DNA from: CAZJWR01 sp964549765
Lineage (GTDB): Bacteria; Zixibacteria; MSB-5A5; GN15; JAAZOE01
Reading direction: 5' to 3'
DNA length: 9,675 bases
Assembly (NCBI GenBank): GCA_964549765.1
Contig: CAZJWR010000101.1
Coordinates: forward strand, 1 to 9,675
Numbering within the stretch: the first letter of the stretch is position 1; every line of letters starts with the position of its first letter. Below are positions 1 through 6,518 of the stretch, one piece after another. The notes under the pieces were generated by a model that had not been told where the DNA came from, did no database searches, and saw nothing but the letters and a program-made list of their open reading frames with translations. A program made the position numbers and the translations under genes.

Positions 1-449
1 CACTCTTTCTCGCTTCTTTTATACTTAGCATTGTAGCGATGGCACATCGTAAAATCGCCGCGGGTGTCGTACTTCTCGTGGTCACGTTAGCACTACCAAC
101 AATATCTTGGATTGGCCTATTTGTTATGAACGTAAATAGCACAATGCAGGAAATTAAAGACGAGAAAAAATCCGCGTTGTCGGCAATTGCGTTCGAAGAA
201 GTGCGAGGATATATAGATGGTGATTATATGTATTGTAAAGGCAAAGTCAGAAATAACGGAACAGAAGAAGTTGATTTCATTAAGGTCGAAGTTGAATGGT
301 TAGATTCGGCCGGTAAGGTACTTGAAACCGACCATACATATGCCGTGGCAGGCGAAGGTCTTCGGCCGGGCGGCGCGAAGACTTTCGAAATTATGAGTCC
401 TGCAGACCAAAGGATGAAACAATATCGGTACTATATTCGCGAAGATTAG
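1..449 (+). CDS. Membrane protein with FxLYD-like domain, 5' end outside window
   Basis: The first ATG in view is at 39, but it has no Shine-Dalgarno site. The frame is open to the window edge from position 3 and adds hydrophobic residues (LFLASFILSIVA) before that ATG, so the true start is probably upstream. Two hydrophobic segments are visible: the edge-proximal one, and one spanning about residues 5-30 counted from the ATG (KIAAGVVLLVV through WIGLFVMNV). The rest (about residues 50-136) is a soluble beta-rich domain with the FxLYD-type pattern: a GKVRNNGTEEV strand, then VEWLDSAGKVL, then LRPGGAKTFEI. Such domains usually sit outside the cytoplasm in membrane-anchored proteins; their ligands are generally unknown. 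The gene ends 72 bp before a nuclease gene on the same strand. The domain call is by eye, and the function is unknown. Confidence 0.6.
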   Translation, partial: LFLASFILSIVAMAHRKIAAGVVLLVVTLALPTISWIGLFVMNVNSTMQEIKDEKKSALSAIAFEEVRGYIDGDYMYCKGKVRNNGTEEVDFIKVEVEWLDSAGKVLETDHTYAVAGEGLRPGGAKTFEIMSPADQRMKQYRYYIRED

Positions 450-521
450 GATGGATATGGGTGGTCAACCGGGATAGGTACGAATAGCGAATCCCAACGC
501 AGTGATGTTTTAGAGAATAGT

Positions 522-1247
522 GTGCGCAACAAGAATCGCAAACACCCAATGGGGATACCATACATCCCGAAGCACAACTTGGTGGCAATTGAGTCGTCTG
601 TCGTGAAAGAGCATCTACCATTTCCTTTTGTTCATTATCCGAATCTGTATGGTACTTTCATAGGATTCTCTCGCAGTATCCATGAAAAACCGATGCTCTG
701 CACTTGCGTTGAATCGGCAGTCTACAATTATCTGAGGTTGGCCGAGCAATCACGATCGGCTAATTCAAATCCCCTCCGTGTTGCTCCGTTTGATTCCTTT
801 TACTTCCCGGATTCCATTGCAAGAGAATCCTTGGTTTCCGAAGCTGAATCACGCGGCATTTTGACCTTCAAAAAGGCCATTTGTCATCGTTGCCTTATGG
901 CAACGCCGAGTCTTCGTTTCTGCCATCCGATGTACGGAAGCGAGTTTAAGCAGTCATTTGGCTGGTATATCAATCAAAGTCTCTTGCGATCAGGTGTAGA
1001 TTGCTCTCTTCTTAAGTATTTGCCGGACGTCTGTCCTCCTCAAGTTCTTGAACCCATTCGGCGTTTGGAAAACGCATTAGATTCGAGGAATAGCTTGATC
1101 ATGCAGAATCCTGAATCCGCGTGGGCAAAAAGTGCTGATACTCTACGGACGCTTGACAAGGAAATTGCGAAACTCCGGCGATATATATGGAATATCTTCG
1201 AAAACGAAACCCGTAGCGAATTTGGGGTTAGGAAAATAGGTGAATGA
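522..1247 (+). CDS. N-terminal, zinc-binding part of the split nuclease
   Basis: This is the part translated if the TGA stops the ribosome (241 residues). The start chosen is GTG at 522; an internal ATG at 549 is an alternative. Neither has a convincing Shine-Dalgarno site, so the start is uncertain. C60 and C62 (CTC) plus C121 and C124 (ICHRC), with C134 nearby, suggest a four-cysteine zinc site. The segment RFCHPMYGSEFKQSFGWYINQ, split here as RFCHPMYGS and EFKQSFGWYINQ, is rich in aromatic and polar residues and looks like a conserved core. A helical, charged stretch at about 175-230 follows. It ends just before the nuclease domain, so this product alone would lack the catalytic residues. 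GC content is lower than in the envelope operon downstream. Confidence 0.55.
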   Translation: MRNKNRKHPMGIPYIPKHNLVAIESSVVKEHLPFPFVHYPNLYGTFIGFSRSIHEKPMLCTCVESAVYNYLRLAEQSRSANSNPLRVAPFDSFYFPDSIARESLVSEAESRGILTFKKAICHRCLMATPSLRFCHPMYGSEFKQSFGWYINQSLLRSGVDCSLLKYLPDVCPPQVLEPIRRLENALDSRNSLIMQNPESAWAKSADTLRTLDKEIAKLRRYIWNIFENETRSEFGVRKIGE

Positions 1248-1346
1248 TGGGTAAGTGAAAATATTCTCTTCAATATTGTATCCCGCATTTATTCGGACTT
1301 TCAGTGTATAAGGCACTACCGACCGGATTGGCTGGATAGACTAGAG

Positions 1347-1574
1347 TTGGACATTTTCGTTCCCGCGAAGCAGTTGGGATTCGAATATCAGGGACAACAG
1401 CATTTCTTCTCATTCAGACATTGGGGTGGAAAAAAGGCGCTTGCAGCCCTGCAGGAGAGGGATAGAAAAAAATTGGAGCTATGTACCGCCAGCGAAGTCA
1501 AATTAATCGCAATTGATTATACCGAACCCCTTACTGAAGATTATATACGTAAACGTATTTCATCGTGTAATTGA
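1347..1574 (+). CDS. C-terminal nuclease-motif fragment of the split gene
   Basis: This is a 75-residue open stretch starting at TTG 1347. It carries the catalytic-looking part of the nuclease: LDIF, then GFEYQGQQHF, then WGGKKALAALQERDRKK, then VKLIAIDY. The pattern D-x10-E-x-Q followed by a histidine and a basic RDRKK helix resembles PD-(D/E)XK and Vsr-like endonucleases, where a glutamine can replace the usual lysine. TTG 1347 has only a weak upstream purine run (AGAG), and the protein-like coding continues upstream of it to the TGA. It is therefore more likely the tail of one gene than an independent gene. Independent translation is possible but unsupported. Confidence 0.35.
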   Translation: MDIFVPAKQLGFEYQGQQHFFSFRHWGGKKALAALQERDRKKLELCTASEVKLIAIDYTEPLTEDYIRKRISSCN

Positions 1575-1598
1575 CACTCAAGAAAACGCCCCCGAAAG

Positions 1599-1640
1599 CG
1601 AAATTTCGACGGGTGGCTTGCAGCTTTGGCTGCAGGATTA
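1599..1640 (+). repeat. Palindromic intergenic repeat, copy A
   Basis: A perfect 10-bp palindrome, CGAAATTTCG (1599-1608), is followed by the leader CGGGTGG (1610-1616). A hairpin then follows: arm CTTGCAGC (1617-1624), loop TTTG, arm GCTGCAGG (1629-1636), then ATTA. As plus-strand RNA all eight stem positions pair, one as G-U. It shares leader, hairpin and trailing ATTA with the copy at 9624-9652. It lies 25 bp after the nuclease stop and about 100 bp before the peptidase gene. Confidence 0.6.
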
Positions 1641-1725
1641 TTCTCTTGACGAGTGCCCTTTTACCTTGCATCCCGCAGTCTCATTTCACGATATTCCATC
1701 AGTTCAATCAATTCATATCAGCCCG

Positions 1726-1730
1726 GGAGG
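1726..1730 (+). promoter_or_regulatory. Shine-Dalgarno site fixing the M24 peptidase start
   Basis: GGAGG lies six bases before ATG 1737. It supports that start over the in-frame ATG at 1653, which would place 28 extra polar residues in front of an otherwise clean signal peptide. Confidence 0.8.
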
Positions 1731-1736
1731 TATATT

Positions 1737-3053
1737 ATGTCCCGCTACGGCTTCCGATGGCATTCTCTATCCGGCATCCTCGCGCTTGCATTCGCAATTT
1801 CTATACCGATGATTGGTCATCTGTCTGCGCAGGAGTCCAAAACAAACGATCCGTCACCGTTCGGGATGGATAGATTCTACGCCCGCCGACAGGCCCTGAT
1901 GGATTCACTTGGGACGGGGGTAGCGTTGCTGTTTTCCCAGGGTGAGGAAACCGAAACCGGCTATGTGGCCGACGGCGATTTCTGGTATCTGACCGGTATC
2001 GACGAACCGGGCGCTGTGCTGATGCTGGCGCCGGGAGAACCATACCGGGAAATGCTGTTTCTGACACCGCGCAATCCGGAAGCGGAACGATGGACCGGCT
2101 GGACCCCGGATCTGACCGATTCGCTGCAGCAGGCCTGGATGTATAACCATATCGGCCGCACCGGAGGAAAAGACTGGTGGATCATGGAAGCCATGAAACA
2201 TACGCCGATTCTGCACCTGATCTCGCGCCCGGTGGGAGTTGATGATCCCCTCCCGCCCGATCTGGAATTGTACCAGAAAGTCACCGCCCGTATCCCCGGC
2301 GTTTCGATCGAAAATTCACAGAGTCTGCTGGAATCGATGCGAATGATCAAATCGCCCGATGAAATCGCCGCCATCGAAAAAGCCATCGGCATAACTCATG
2401 CTGGTCTCAGCGATGTACTGGCCGCCATGCAACCGGGGACGACCGAATATCAACTGGAGGCAGTCCTTGAAACGTCGTTCAAAAACAACGGCTCCCAGTA
2501 TATGGCTTTCCCCGCCATAATCGCCGCCGGCGGCAATTCGCATTTTCTGCATTATCAAAAGCGCCATGACACGTTGCAGGCCGGGCAGTTGCTCCTCTGT
2601 GACGTCGGCGCCAAATGGGACAGGTACTCGGCCGATATCACCCGGACAGTCCCGATTGACGGCAAATTCACGCCCGACCAGGCCGAAATATACAACCTTG
2701 TGCTCAAGGCACAGGAAAAAGCCATAGCTGCTGTCAAACCCGGGGCGACGTCATATGAGGTGCACGAAGCTGCCAAACAGGTGTTTCGCGAGGCCGGGTA
2801 TGTCGACGACTTCTGGCATTGGACCGGACATCACCTCGGTCTGGATGTTCACGATCCATCCGACGAGGCCACACCTCTCGCGCCCGGTATGGTCATAACG
2901 GTCGAACCGGGGATATATCTTCCCGACCGGCAGTTTGGCATCCGCATCGAGGATGACATTCTGGTGACCAAGGACAGCCACAAGGTATTATCATCCGACA
3001 TCCCGAAAACGCTGGAAGACGTGGAAGCCTGGGTCGCCGGAGTGAAGAAATAG
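1737..3053 (+). CDS. Exported M24 metallopeptidase, Xaa-Pro aminopeptidase family
   Basis: Predicted to remove the N-terminal residue from peptides with proline in second position, using two metal ions, outside the cytoplasm. Residues 1-32 form a signal peptide (hydrophobic core about 11-27, likely cleavage after HLSAQ or nearby). A creatinase-type N domain follows at about 44-170 (FYARRQALMDSL, then DFWYLTGIDEPGAV), then a pita-bread catalytic domain at about 205-420. All five metal ligands of the family are visible: D289 (CDVG), D300 (ADITRT), H365 (TGHHLGLDVHD), E390 (TVEPG) and E405 (RIEDD). The E390-E405 gap is short compared with E. coli PepP. The 438-residue length is normal for the family. 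It stands alone on its strand, with repeats on both sides. Family assignment is firm; exact substrate preference is inferred. Confidence 0.9.
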   Translation: MSRYGFRWHSLSGILALAFAISIPMIGHLSAQESKTNDPSPFGMDRFYARRQALMDSLGTGVALLFSQGEETETGYVADGDFWYLTGIDEPGAVLMLAPGEPYREMLFLTPRNPEAERWTGWTPDLTDSLQQAWMYNHIGRTGGKDWWIMEAMKHTPILHLISRPVGVDDPLPPDLELYQKVTARIPGVSIENSQSLLESMRMIKSPDEIAAIEKAIGITHAGLSDVLAAMQPGTTEYQLEAVLETSFKNNGSQYMAFPAIIAAGGNSHFLHYQKRHDTLQAGQLLLCDVGAKWDRYSADITRTVPIDGKFTPDQAEIYNLVLKAQEKAIAAVKPGATSYEVHEAAKQVFREAGYVDDFWHWTGHHLGLDVHDPSDEATPLAPGMVITVEPGIYLPDRQFGIRIEDDILVTKDSHKVLSSDIPKTLEDVEAWVAGVKK

Positions 3054-3110
3054 ACTTTGAAATCGGCGAGTGGCCGGAGACTTTAACCGTAGGGCGCAAT
3101 GCTCGGTATG

Positions 3111-3151
3111 GTCATTACAGATTGCTTCGTCGCGTCGCTCCTCGCAATGAC
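3111..3151. repeat. GTCATTGCGAG-type dispersed inverted repeat
   Basis: On the minus strand the unit reads GTCATTGCGAGGAGCGACG and continues CGACGAAGCAATCTGTAATGAC. The ends GTCATT (3111-3116) and AATGAC (3146-3151) are inverted copies, and so are ATTGC (3121-3125) and GCAAT (3144-3148). Sequences of the form TCATTGCGAG...GCGAAGCAATC are familiar interspersed repeats in many unrelated bacterial genomes. Only one copy is in this window, so repetition here rests on recognition of the motif. Confidence 0.6.
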
Positions 3152-3295
3152 AGTATAAAATTTTCTATGCATGCAGGCAAGTGGGTGATCTGTGGCTACG
3201 GAGAGTTTTGAGAAACGTCCGCCACCGATTGTCATTCTGTGGGCGGCACGCCGCGGCGGACCCTCGTCTGCCCCGGGCCTCCCTTGCAATTCCGC

Positions 3296-3326
3296 CGGGT
3301 ATCCTGCAGCTTCAGCTACAGGAATA
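3296..3326 (+). repeat. Palindromic intergenic repeat, copy D
   Basis: CGGGT (3296-3300) is followed by a hairpin with arms TCCTGCAGCT (3302-3311) and AGCTACAGGA (3314-3323) around the loop TC. One pair (3307/3318) is C-A on the plus strand but G-U on the minus strand, so the full stem forms only in minus-strand RNA. The leader and stem resemble the copies at 1610, 8969 and 9624. Confidence 0.5.
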
Positions 3327-3398
3327 TGGAATCGCCTTTTGGTGATAACTGAACAAGGTCCCCGCGTATAACTTCCTGAAGCAAGATAACGCGCAACA

Positions 3399-3938
3399 AT
3401 GATGAAGCATTCACACGATCAACTCATCGACTCCGCCGTCCTCATCCCCATTTATAGTGATGATGACGGCGATGCCCGGCTGGTGTTCGTCCGGCGCAAC
3501 GAAGGCGGCATACACGGCGGGCAGATCGCCTTCCCCGGCGGCAAACATGATCCTGAGGACGAATCAATGCTCGCGACGGCGATAAGGGAAGCCTGGGAGG
3601 AAATCGGGCTTTCCCCGGACGGGATTGAAGTCATCGCCACCCTGCCCGTTTTGGAAACTCACACGACCGGCTATAGAATTTTTCCTTTCCTGGCGCGAAT
3701 AGTCCCGCCCGGGCAGTGGCGCCGCGAAGAACGAGAGATCGCCGAAATCTTCACAGTGAGACTCTATGATCTGGCCCGGCCCGAAGCCCAGGGCGAGGAA
3801 TTACGAAAATTCCCGAACTGGCCCGAACCCCGACGGATAAAATTTTATTTGGCCAACGGGTACAAAATCTGGGGCGCCACCTATCGTATCCTCCGCGGCC
3901 TTCTCCCCCGCCTTCTTGCCGGCGAATGGCAAATATAG
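3399..3938 (+). CDS. NudL-like Nudix hydrolase, probable CoA pyrophosphatase
   Basis: Predicted to hydrolyse CoA or related nucleoside diphosphate derivatives in the cytoplasm. The Nudix box lies at about residues 47-71: PGGK (46-49), then E55, then R63-E64-A-W-E67-E68-I-G70-L71. It has 14 residues between the second glycine and the REx2EE arginine, the slightly long spacing of the NudL/UPF0035 group, compared with 13 in the standard Nudix box. The upstream FVRRNEGG, then IHGGQIAFPGGK matches the second, CoA-associated motif of that group. At 179 residues it is about the usual size. ATG 3399 is directly followed by a second ATG at 3402; neither has a strong Shine-Dalgarno site. It is not obviously co-transcribed with its neighbours (345 bp upstream, 226 bp downstream). 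Nudix assignment is firm; CoA specificity is inferred. Confidence 0.85.
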   Translation: MMKHSHDQLIDSAVLIPIYSDDDGDARLVFVRRNEGGIHGGQIAFPGGKHDPEDESMLATAIREAWEEIGLSPDGIEVIATLPVLETHTTGYRIFPFLARIVPPGQWRREEREIAEIFTVRLYDLARPEAQGEELRKFPNWPEPRRIKFYLANGYKIWGATYRILRGLLPRLLAGEWQI

Positions 3939-3946
3939 GCGCAATG

Positions 3947-3978
3947 TCGAAACCCTAAAAGGGTTTTGAGCCACCCGG
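3947..3978 (-). repeat. Palindromic intergenic repeat, copy E1
   Basis: Arms TCGAAACCCT (3947-3956) and AGGGTTTTGA (3960-3969) surround the loop AAA. All ten positions pair in plus-strand RNA, one as G-U. GCCACCCGG (3970-3978) follows; on the minus strand this reads CCGGGTGGC, placing the common GGGTGG leader in front of the hairpin. It starts eight bases after the Nudix stop and could stop or stabilise that transcript, although no U-run follows it. Confidence 0.55.
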
Positions 3979-4060
3979 ACATCACTTTAAGTCATTGCGT
4001 AATAATCTGTTGTAGGGCCCCCTATCCGACGAACTGGTTATCATCGCGCCTTGTTATTTC

Positions 4061-4086
4061 TTCCAAAAAAGAATACTTTTTTTGAA
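4061..4086. promoter_or_regulatory. AT-rich inverted repeat upstream of the envelope operon
   Basis: Arms TTCCAAAAAAG (4061-4071) and CTTTTTTTGAA (4076-4086) flank AATA, with one mismatched pair. It sits about 80 bp before the GTG start of the RND exporter and could be an operator, a protein-binding site or a weak hairpin terminator. No canonical promoter could be placed with confidence beside it. Confidence 0.35.
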
Positions 4087-4164
4087 TCCTTTTCGGCCGT
4101 TTGCGATCAAAACCTTCAATTGCCGCAACTTTCGAAATGTGGACGTTAAGGAAAGGAACACCGC

Positions 4165-6513
4165 GTGAAAGATGCATTGACCCGTTTCTCCATCAGGCAC
4201 CCTCTTCTGGTCATCGGCTTGGTGACCGTCATCACCGCCTTTTTCGCCTACCAACTGACCGGGATCAAAATCGACACCGATCCCGAAAACATGCTCCCCG
4301 AAGACGAACCGGTCCGGGTTTTTAACGACCAGGTCAAGGATGAATTCGGCATTTCCGATTTCATCGCCGTCGGTATCGTCAACGAAACCGGAGCCTTCAC
4401 CAAAGACCAACTGGTTCGCATCTTCCATATCACCGAGGATATCTCCAAGATCGACGGCGTCGTCGCCGGCGATATCATGGCCCCCTCGATGGTCGACGAT
4501 ATCCGCCAGGGCGGCGGCAATCAACTGGTCATTGAGACGCTGATGGGCGACGAACCGAAGACCGAGGAAGACGCGCAGTACGTTCTGGCCCGGATCAAGG
4601 ATAATCCGGTCCTGCGCGGCAAATTGGCCTCGGACGACGGCAAAGCGCTGGCGTTGTTTATTCCCATCGAATCGAAGGATATGTCGCACCGGATCGCCGG
4701 TGAAATTCGCGATATCACCCAGAAATACGGCGGCAACGAAACCTATTACATCGCCGGCTTGCCGGTGGCCGAGGATAGCTTCGGCAAGGAGATGTTCAAC
4801 CAGATGATCTATTCGGCGCCGATGGCCGGCTTGATCATTTTCCTGTTGATGTATCTCTTCTTCCGCAATATCCGGGTCATTATCCCGCCCATGATTGTCG
4901 CTATCACGTCGATTATCTGGACGATGGGTTTCTTGGTCATGACCGGCAACACCGTCCACATCATGAGTTCGATGATTCCCATCTTTCTTTTCCCCATCGC
5001 GGTTTTGAATTCGATTCATATTCTGTCGGAATTTCACGATCGCTTCGGGAAATACAAACATAAAGAGGCCACCATCCGGCATACCCTCGGCGAATTATTT
5101 ACACCCATGCTGTTTACGTCGGCTACGACCGTCGTCGGGTTCTTGTCGCTGCTGACCAATAATATCCCTCCGGTGCAGGTGTTCGGTATCTTTGTTGCCT
5201 TCGGTGTGGCCGCGTCGTGGATTCTTTCGCTGACGTTGAATCCGGCCTTCGCCATGCTGCTTCCCGACAAGGCCCTGCGCAATTTCGGCGCCAAGGACGG
5301 CGATTCCCGCTCCATCCTGACGATGGTTTTGCACGGCATCCGCAACTTCTCGCTGCGGCGGTATCGGGCCATTCTGTTCACGGCCGCACTGGTGATGGTG
5401 GTCTCGGGCATCGGCCTGTCGATGATCATCGTCAACGACAACCCCGTGAAATGGTTCAAATCCAACGATCCGATGCGGGTCGCCGACCGCGAACTGAACG
5501 CCCACCTCGCCGGAACTTATATGAATTATCTCGTCATCGACGGCGGCGAACCGGACGCGTTGAAAAATCCGCAGTTGTTATCCTGGATCGAGCAGCTTCA
5601 GCGGCATCTCGAAGAGAACAAGATCGTCGGCGCCACCACCAGTGTCACCGACATCGTCAAGAAAATCCGCTTCGAATTATACGGCGGCACCGACCGGGCC
5701 AAATATGCTCTGCCGGATAACGCAACCGAGGTCGGCCAGGATTTGTTTCTGTATGAAATGTCCGGCGGCGATCCCGATGATCTCTTCAAGCTGATCACGG
5801 ACGATTACTCCAAGGCTAACGTCTGGGTGCAGCTCACCAACGGCGACAATCAGGCCGTGTCGGCGGTCGTGCATGACGCCGATCAGTTCATCAAGGACAA
5901 TCCGCCCCCGGTCGATGTCAAGGCCAATTGGGCGGGACTGCCATACGTGAACATCATCTGGCAGGACAAGATGGTCAGCGGCATGCAATTGTCGCTTTTG
6001 ATGTCATTCGCCATCGTCTTCCTCATGATGTTCGGGTTGTTCCGGTCACCCCTGCTGGGCCTGATCTCGATGCTGCCCCTGACGATCACCATCATGGCCA
6101 TCTACGGCGCCATCGGTTTCTTCGGCAAACCGTACGATATGCCCGTGGCGGTGCTGTCGTCGCTGACATTGGGATTGTCGATCGACTTCGCCATTCATTT
6201 CATCCAACGATCGCGCATGATACACAAGCGCACCGGCAACTTCAAAGAAACCTTCAACCAGATATTCGAGGGGCCGGGACGGGCCATCAGCCGCAACGTA
6301 CTGGTCATCGCCATCGGGTTTGTGCCCATGTTTTTCTCGAATCTCGTTCCTTATATCACCGTCGGCACTTTCTTTTTCGCCATCATGACCGTATCGGGCG
6401 CCGTCACCTTGCTGCTTCTGCCGGCGATCTCCATAGCCATGCATAAGAGGCTTTTCCCCGACGCTGGAAAACACGAAACGAAAACCGCTACCACCGCCCC
6501 GATAGGAGGCTAA
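4165..6513 (+). CDS. RND/MMPL-superfamily exporter (COG1033 type), 12 TM segments
   Basis: An inner-membrane transporter predicted to use the proton gradient to move hydrophobic molecules (lipids in characterised relatives) towards the periplasm. The start is GTG 4165, with AAGGAAAGGA at 4149-4158 as the ribosome site. Twelve hydrophobic segments are arranged as a duplicated 1+5 pattern: about 13-31; then 217-234, 238-258, 264-286, 315-333 and 338-365; then 402-423; then 607-626, 629-651, 660-680, 711-727 and 731-758. Two large periplasmic domains (about 32-215 and 424-605) lie between them. The second-half relay motif GLSIDFAIHF keeps D674. The matching first-half motif reads VLNSIHIL, with N282 where many relatives have Asp. 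At 782 residues it is normal for this group, shorter than AcrB-type RND pumps. It is the first gene of a four-gene cluster. Confidence 0.88.
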   Translation: MKDALTRFSIRHPLLVIGLVTVITAFFAYQLTGIKIDTDPENMLPEDEPVRVFNDQVKDEFGISDFIAVGIVNETGAFTKDQLVRIFHITEDISKIDGVVAGDIMAPSMVDDIRQGGGNQLVIETLMGDEPKTEEDAQYVLARIKDNPVLRGKLASDDGKALALFIPIESKDMSHRIAGEIRDITQKYGGNETYYIAGLPVAEDSFGKEMFNQMIYSAPMAGLIIFLLMYLFFRNIRVIIPPMIVAITSIIWTMGFLVMTGNTVHIMSSMIPIFLFPIAVLNSIHILSEFHDRFGKYKHKEATIRHTLGELFTPMLFTSATTVVGFLSLLTNNIPPVQVFGIFVAFGVAASWILSLTLNPAFAMLLPDKALRNFGAKDGDSRSILTMVLHGIRNFSLRRYRAILFTAALVMVVSGIGLSMIIVNDNPVKWFKSNDPMRVADRELNAHLAGTYMNYLVIDGGEPDALKNPQLLSWIEQLQRHLEENKIVGATTSVTDIVKKIRFELYGGTDRAKYALPDNATEVGQDLFLYEMSGGDPDDLFKLITDDYSKANVWVQLTNGDNQAVSAVVHDADQFIKDNPPPVDVKANWAGLPYVNIIWQDKMVSGMQLSLLMSFAIVFLMMFGLFRSPLLGLISMLPLTITIMAIYGAIGFFGKPYDMPVAVLSSLTLGLSIDFAIHFIQRSRMIHKRTGNFKETFNQIFEGPGRAISRNVLVIAIGFVPMFFSNLVPYITVGTFFFAIMTVSGAVTLLLLPAISIAMHKRLFPDAGKHETKTATTAPIGG

Positions 6514-6518
6514 GAATC

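Larger units (their letters stand above)
522..1574 (+). pseudogene. Zinc-ribbon plus PD-(D/E)XK/Vsr-like nuclease gene, interrupted by one in-frame TGA
   Basis: Two open stretches, 522-1244 and 1248-1574, lie in exactly the same frame and are separated only by TGA at 1245-1247. Read through, they form one protein of about 350 residues. The N-terminal half carries cysteine pairs C60/C62 and C121/C124. The 33 codons between the TGA and the first downstream start-like codon are also protein-like: WVSEN, then HYRPDWLDRLELD. They lead straight into the nuclease motif (D277, E288-Y-Q290, H294). In proteins of this type, as I recall them, a GE-x-W-x-SE stretch precedes the HYRPD-like segment, so the TGA falls at one ordinary residue position and nothing is missing. 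The simplest reading is a nonsense mutation (for example from GGA) in an otherwise intact gene. Sequencing error or readthrough are the alternatives. Its cellular role is unknown; DNA cleavage is inferred from the fold. Confidence 0.7.
3054..3398. other. 345-bp gene-free gap made of mixed repeats
   Basis: No convincing gene lies here. From left to right it holds a GTAGGGCGCAATGCTC segment (3089-3104), a long imperfect inverted repeat at 3111-3151, an AT-rich stretch (about 3152-3170), and a very GC-rich block at 3240-3290 containing the palindrome CGCCGCGGCG (3249-3258). A hairpin at 3302-3323 follows. No clear -35/-10 pair was seen for the Nudix gene that follows. Confidence 0.6.

Noticed and set aside
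1245..1247. Selenocysteine or reassigned TGA in the nuclease
   Set aside because: No selenocysteine role is known for this family, no convincing insertion hairpin was seen just after the TGA, and TGA ends other genes in the window normally (for example at 7317-7319).
1571..1600. TTGACA at 1571-1576 as a promoter for the peptidase gene
   Set aside because: No acceptable -10 element at 16-18 bases downstream; it overlaps the end of the nuclease gene.
1653..1736. Upstream in-frame ATG of the M24 peptidase
   Set aside because: It would add 28 polar residues before a clean signal peptide; GGAGG directly precedes ATG 1737 instead.
3947..3969. Copy E1 as a classical terminator of the Nudix gene
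   Set aside because: The hairpin is sound but is followed by GCCACC, not a U-run; it is kept as a repeat with a possible 3'-end role.
4054..5082. 342-codon open stretch on the minus strand opposite the RND gene
   Set aside because: It is rich in Asp, His, Gly and Asn with no domain pattern, it has no proper ribosome site, and it mirrors codons of a clear membrane-protein gene. It is a shadow frame.
5928..6446. 172-codon plus-strand frame inside the RND gene
   Set aside because: Arg/His-rich shadow of the real reading frame, which shows clean membrane segments there.
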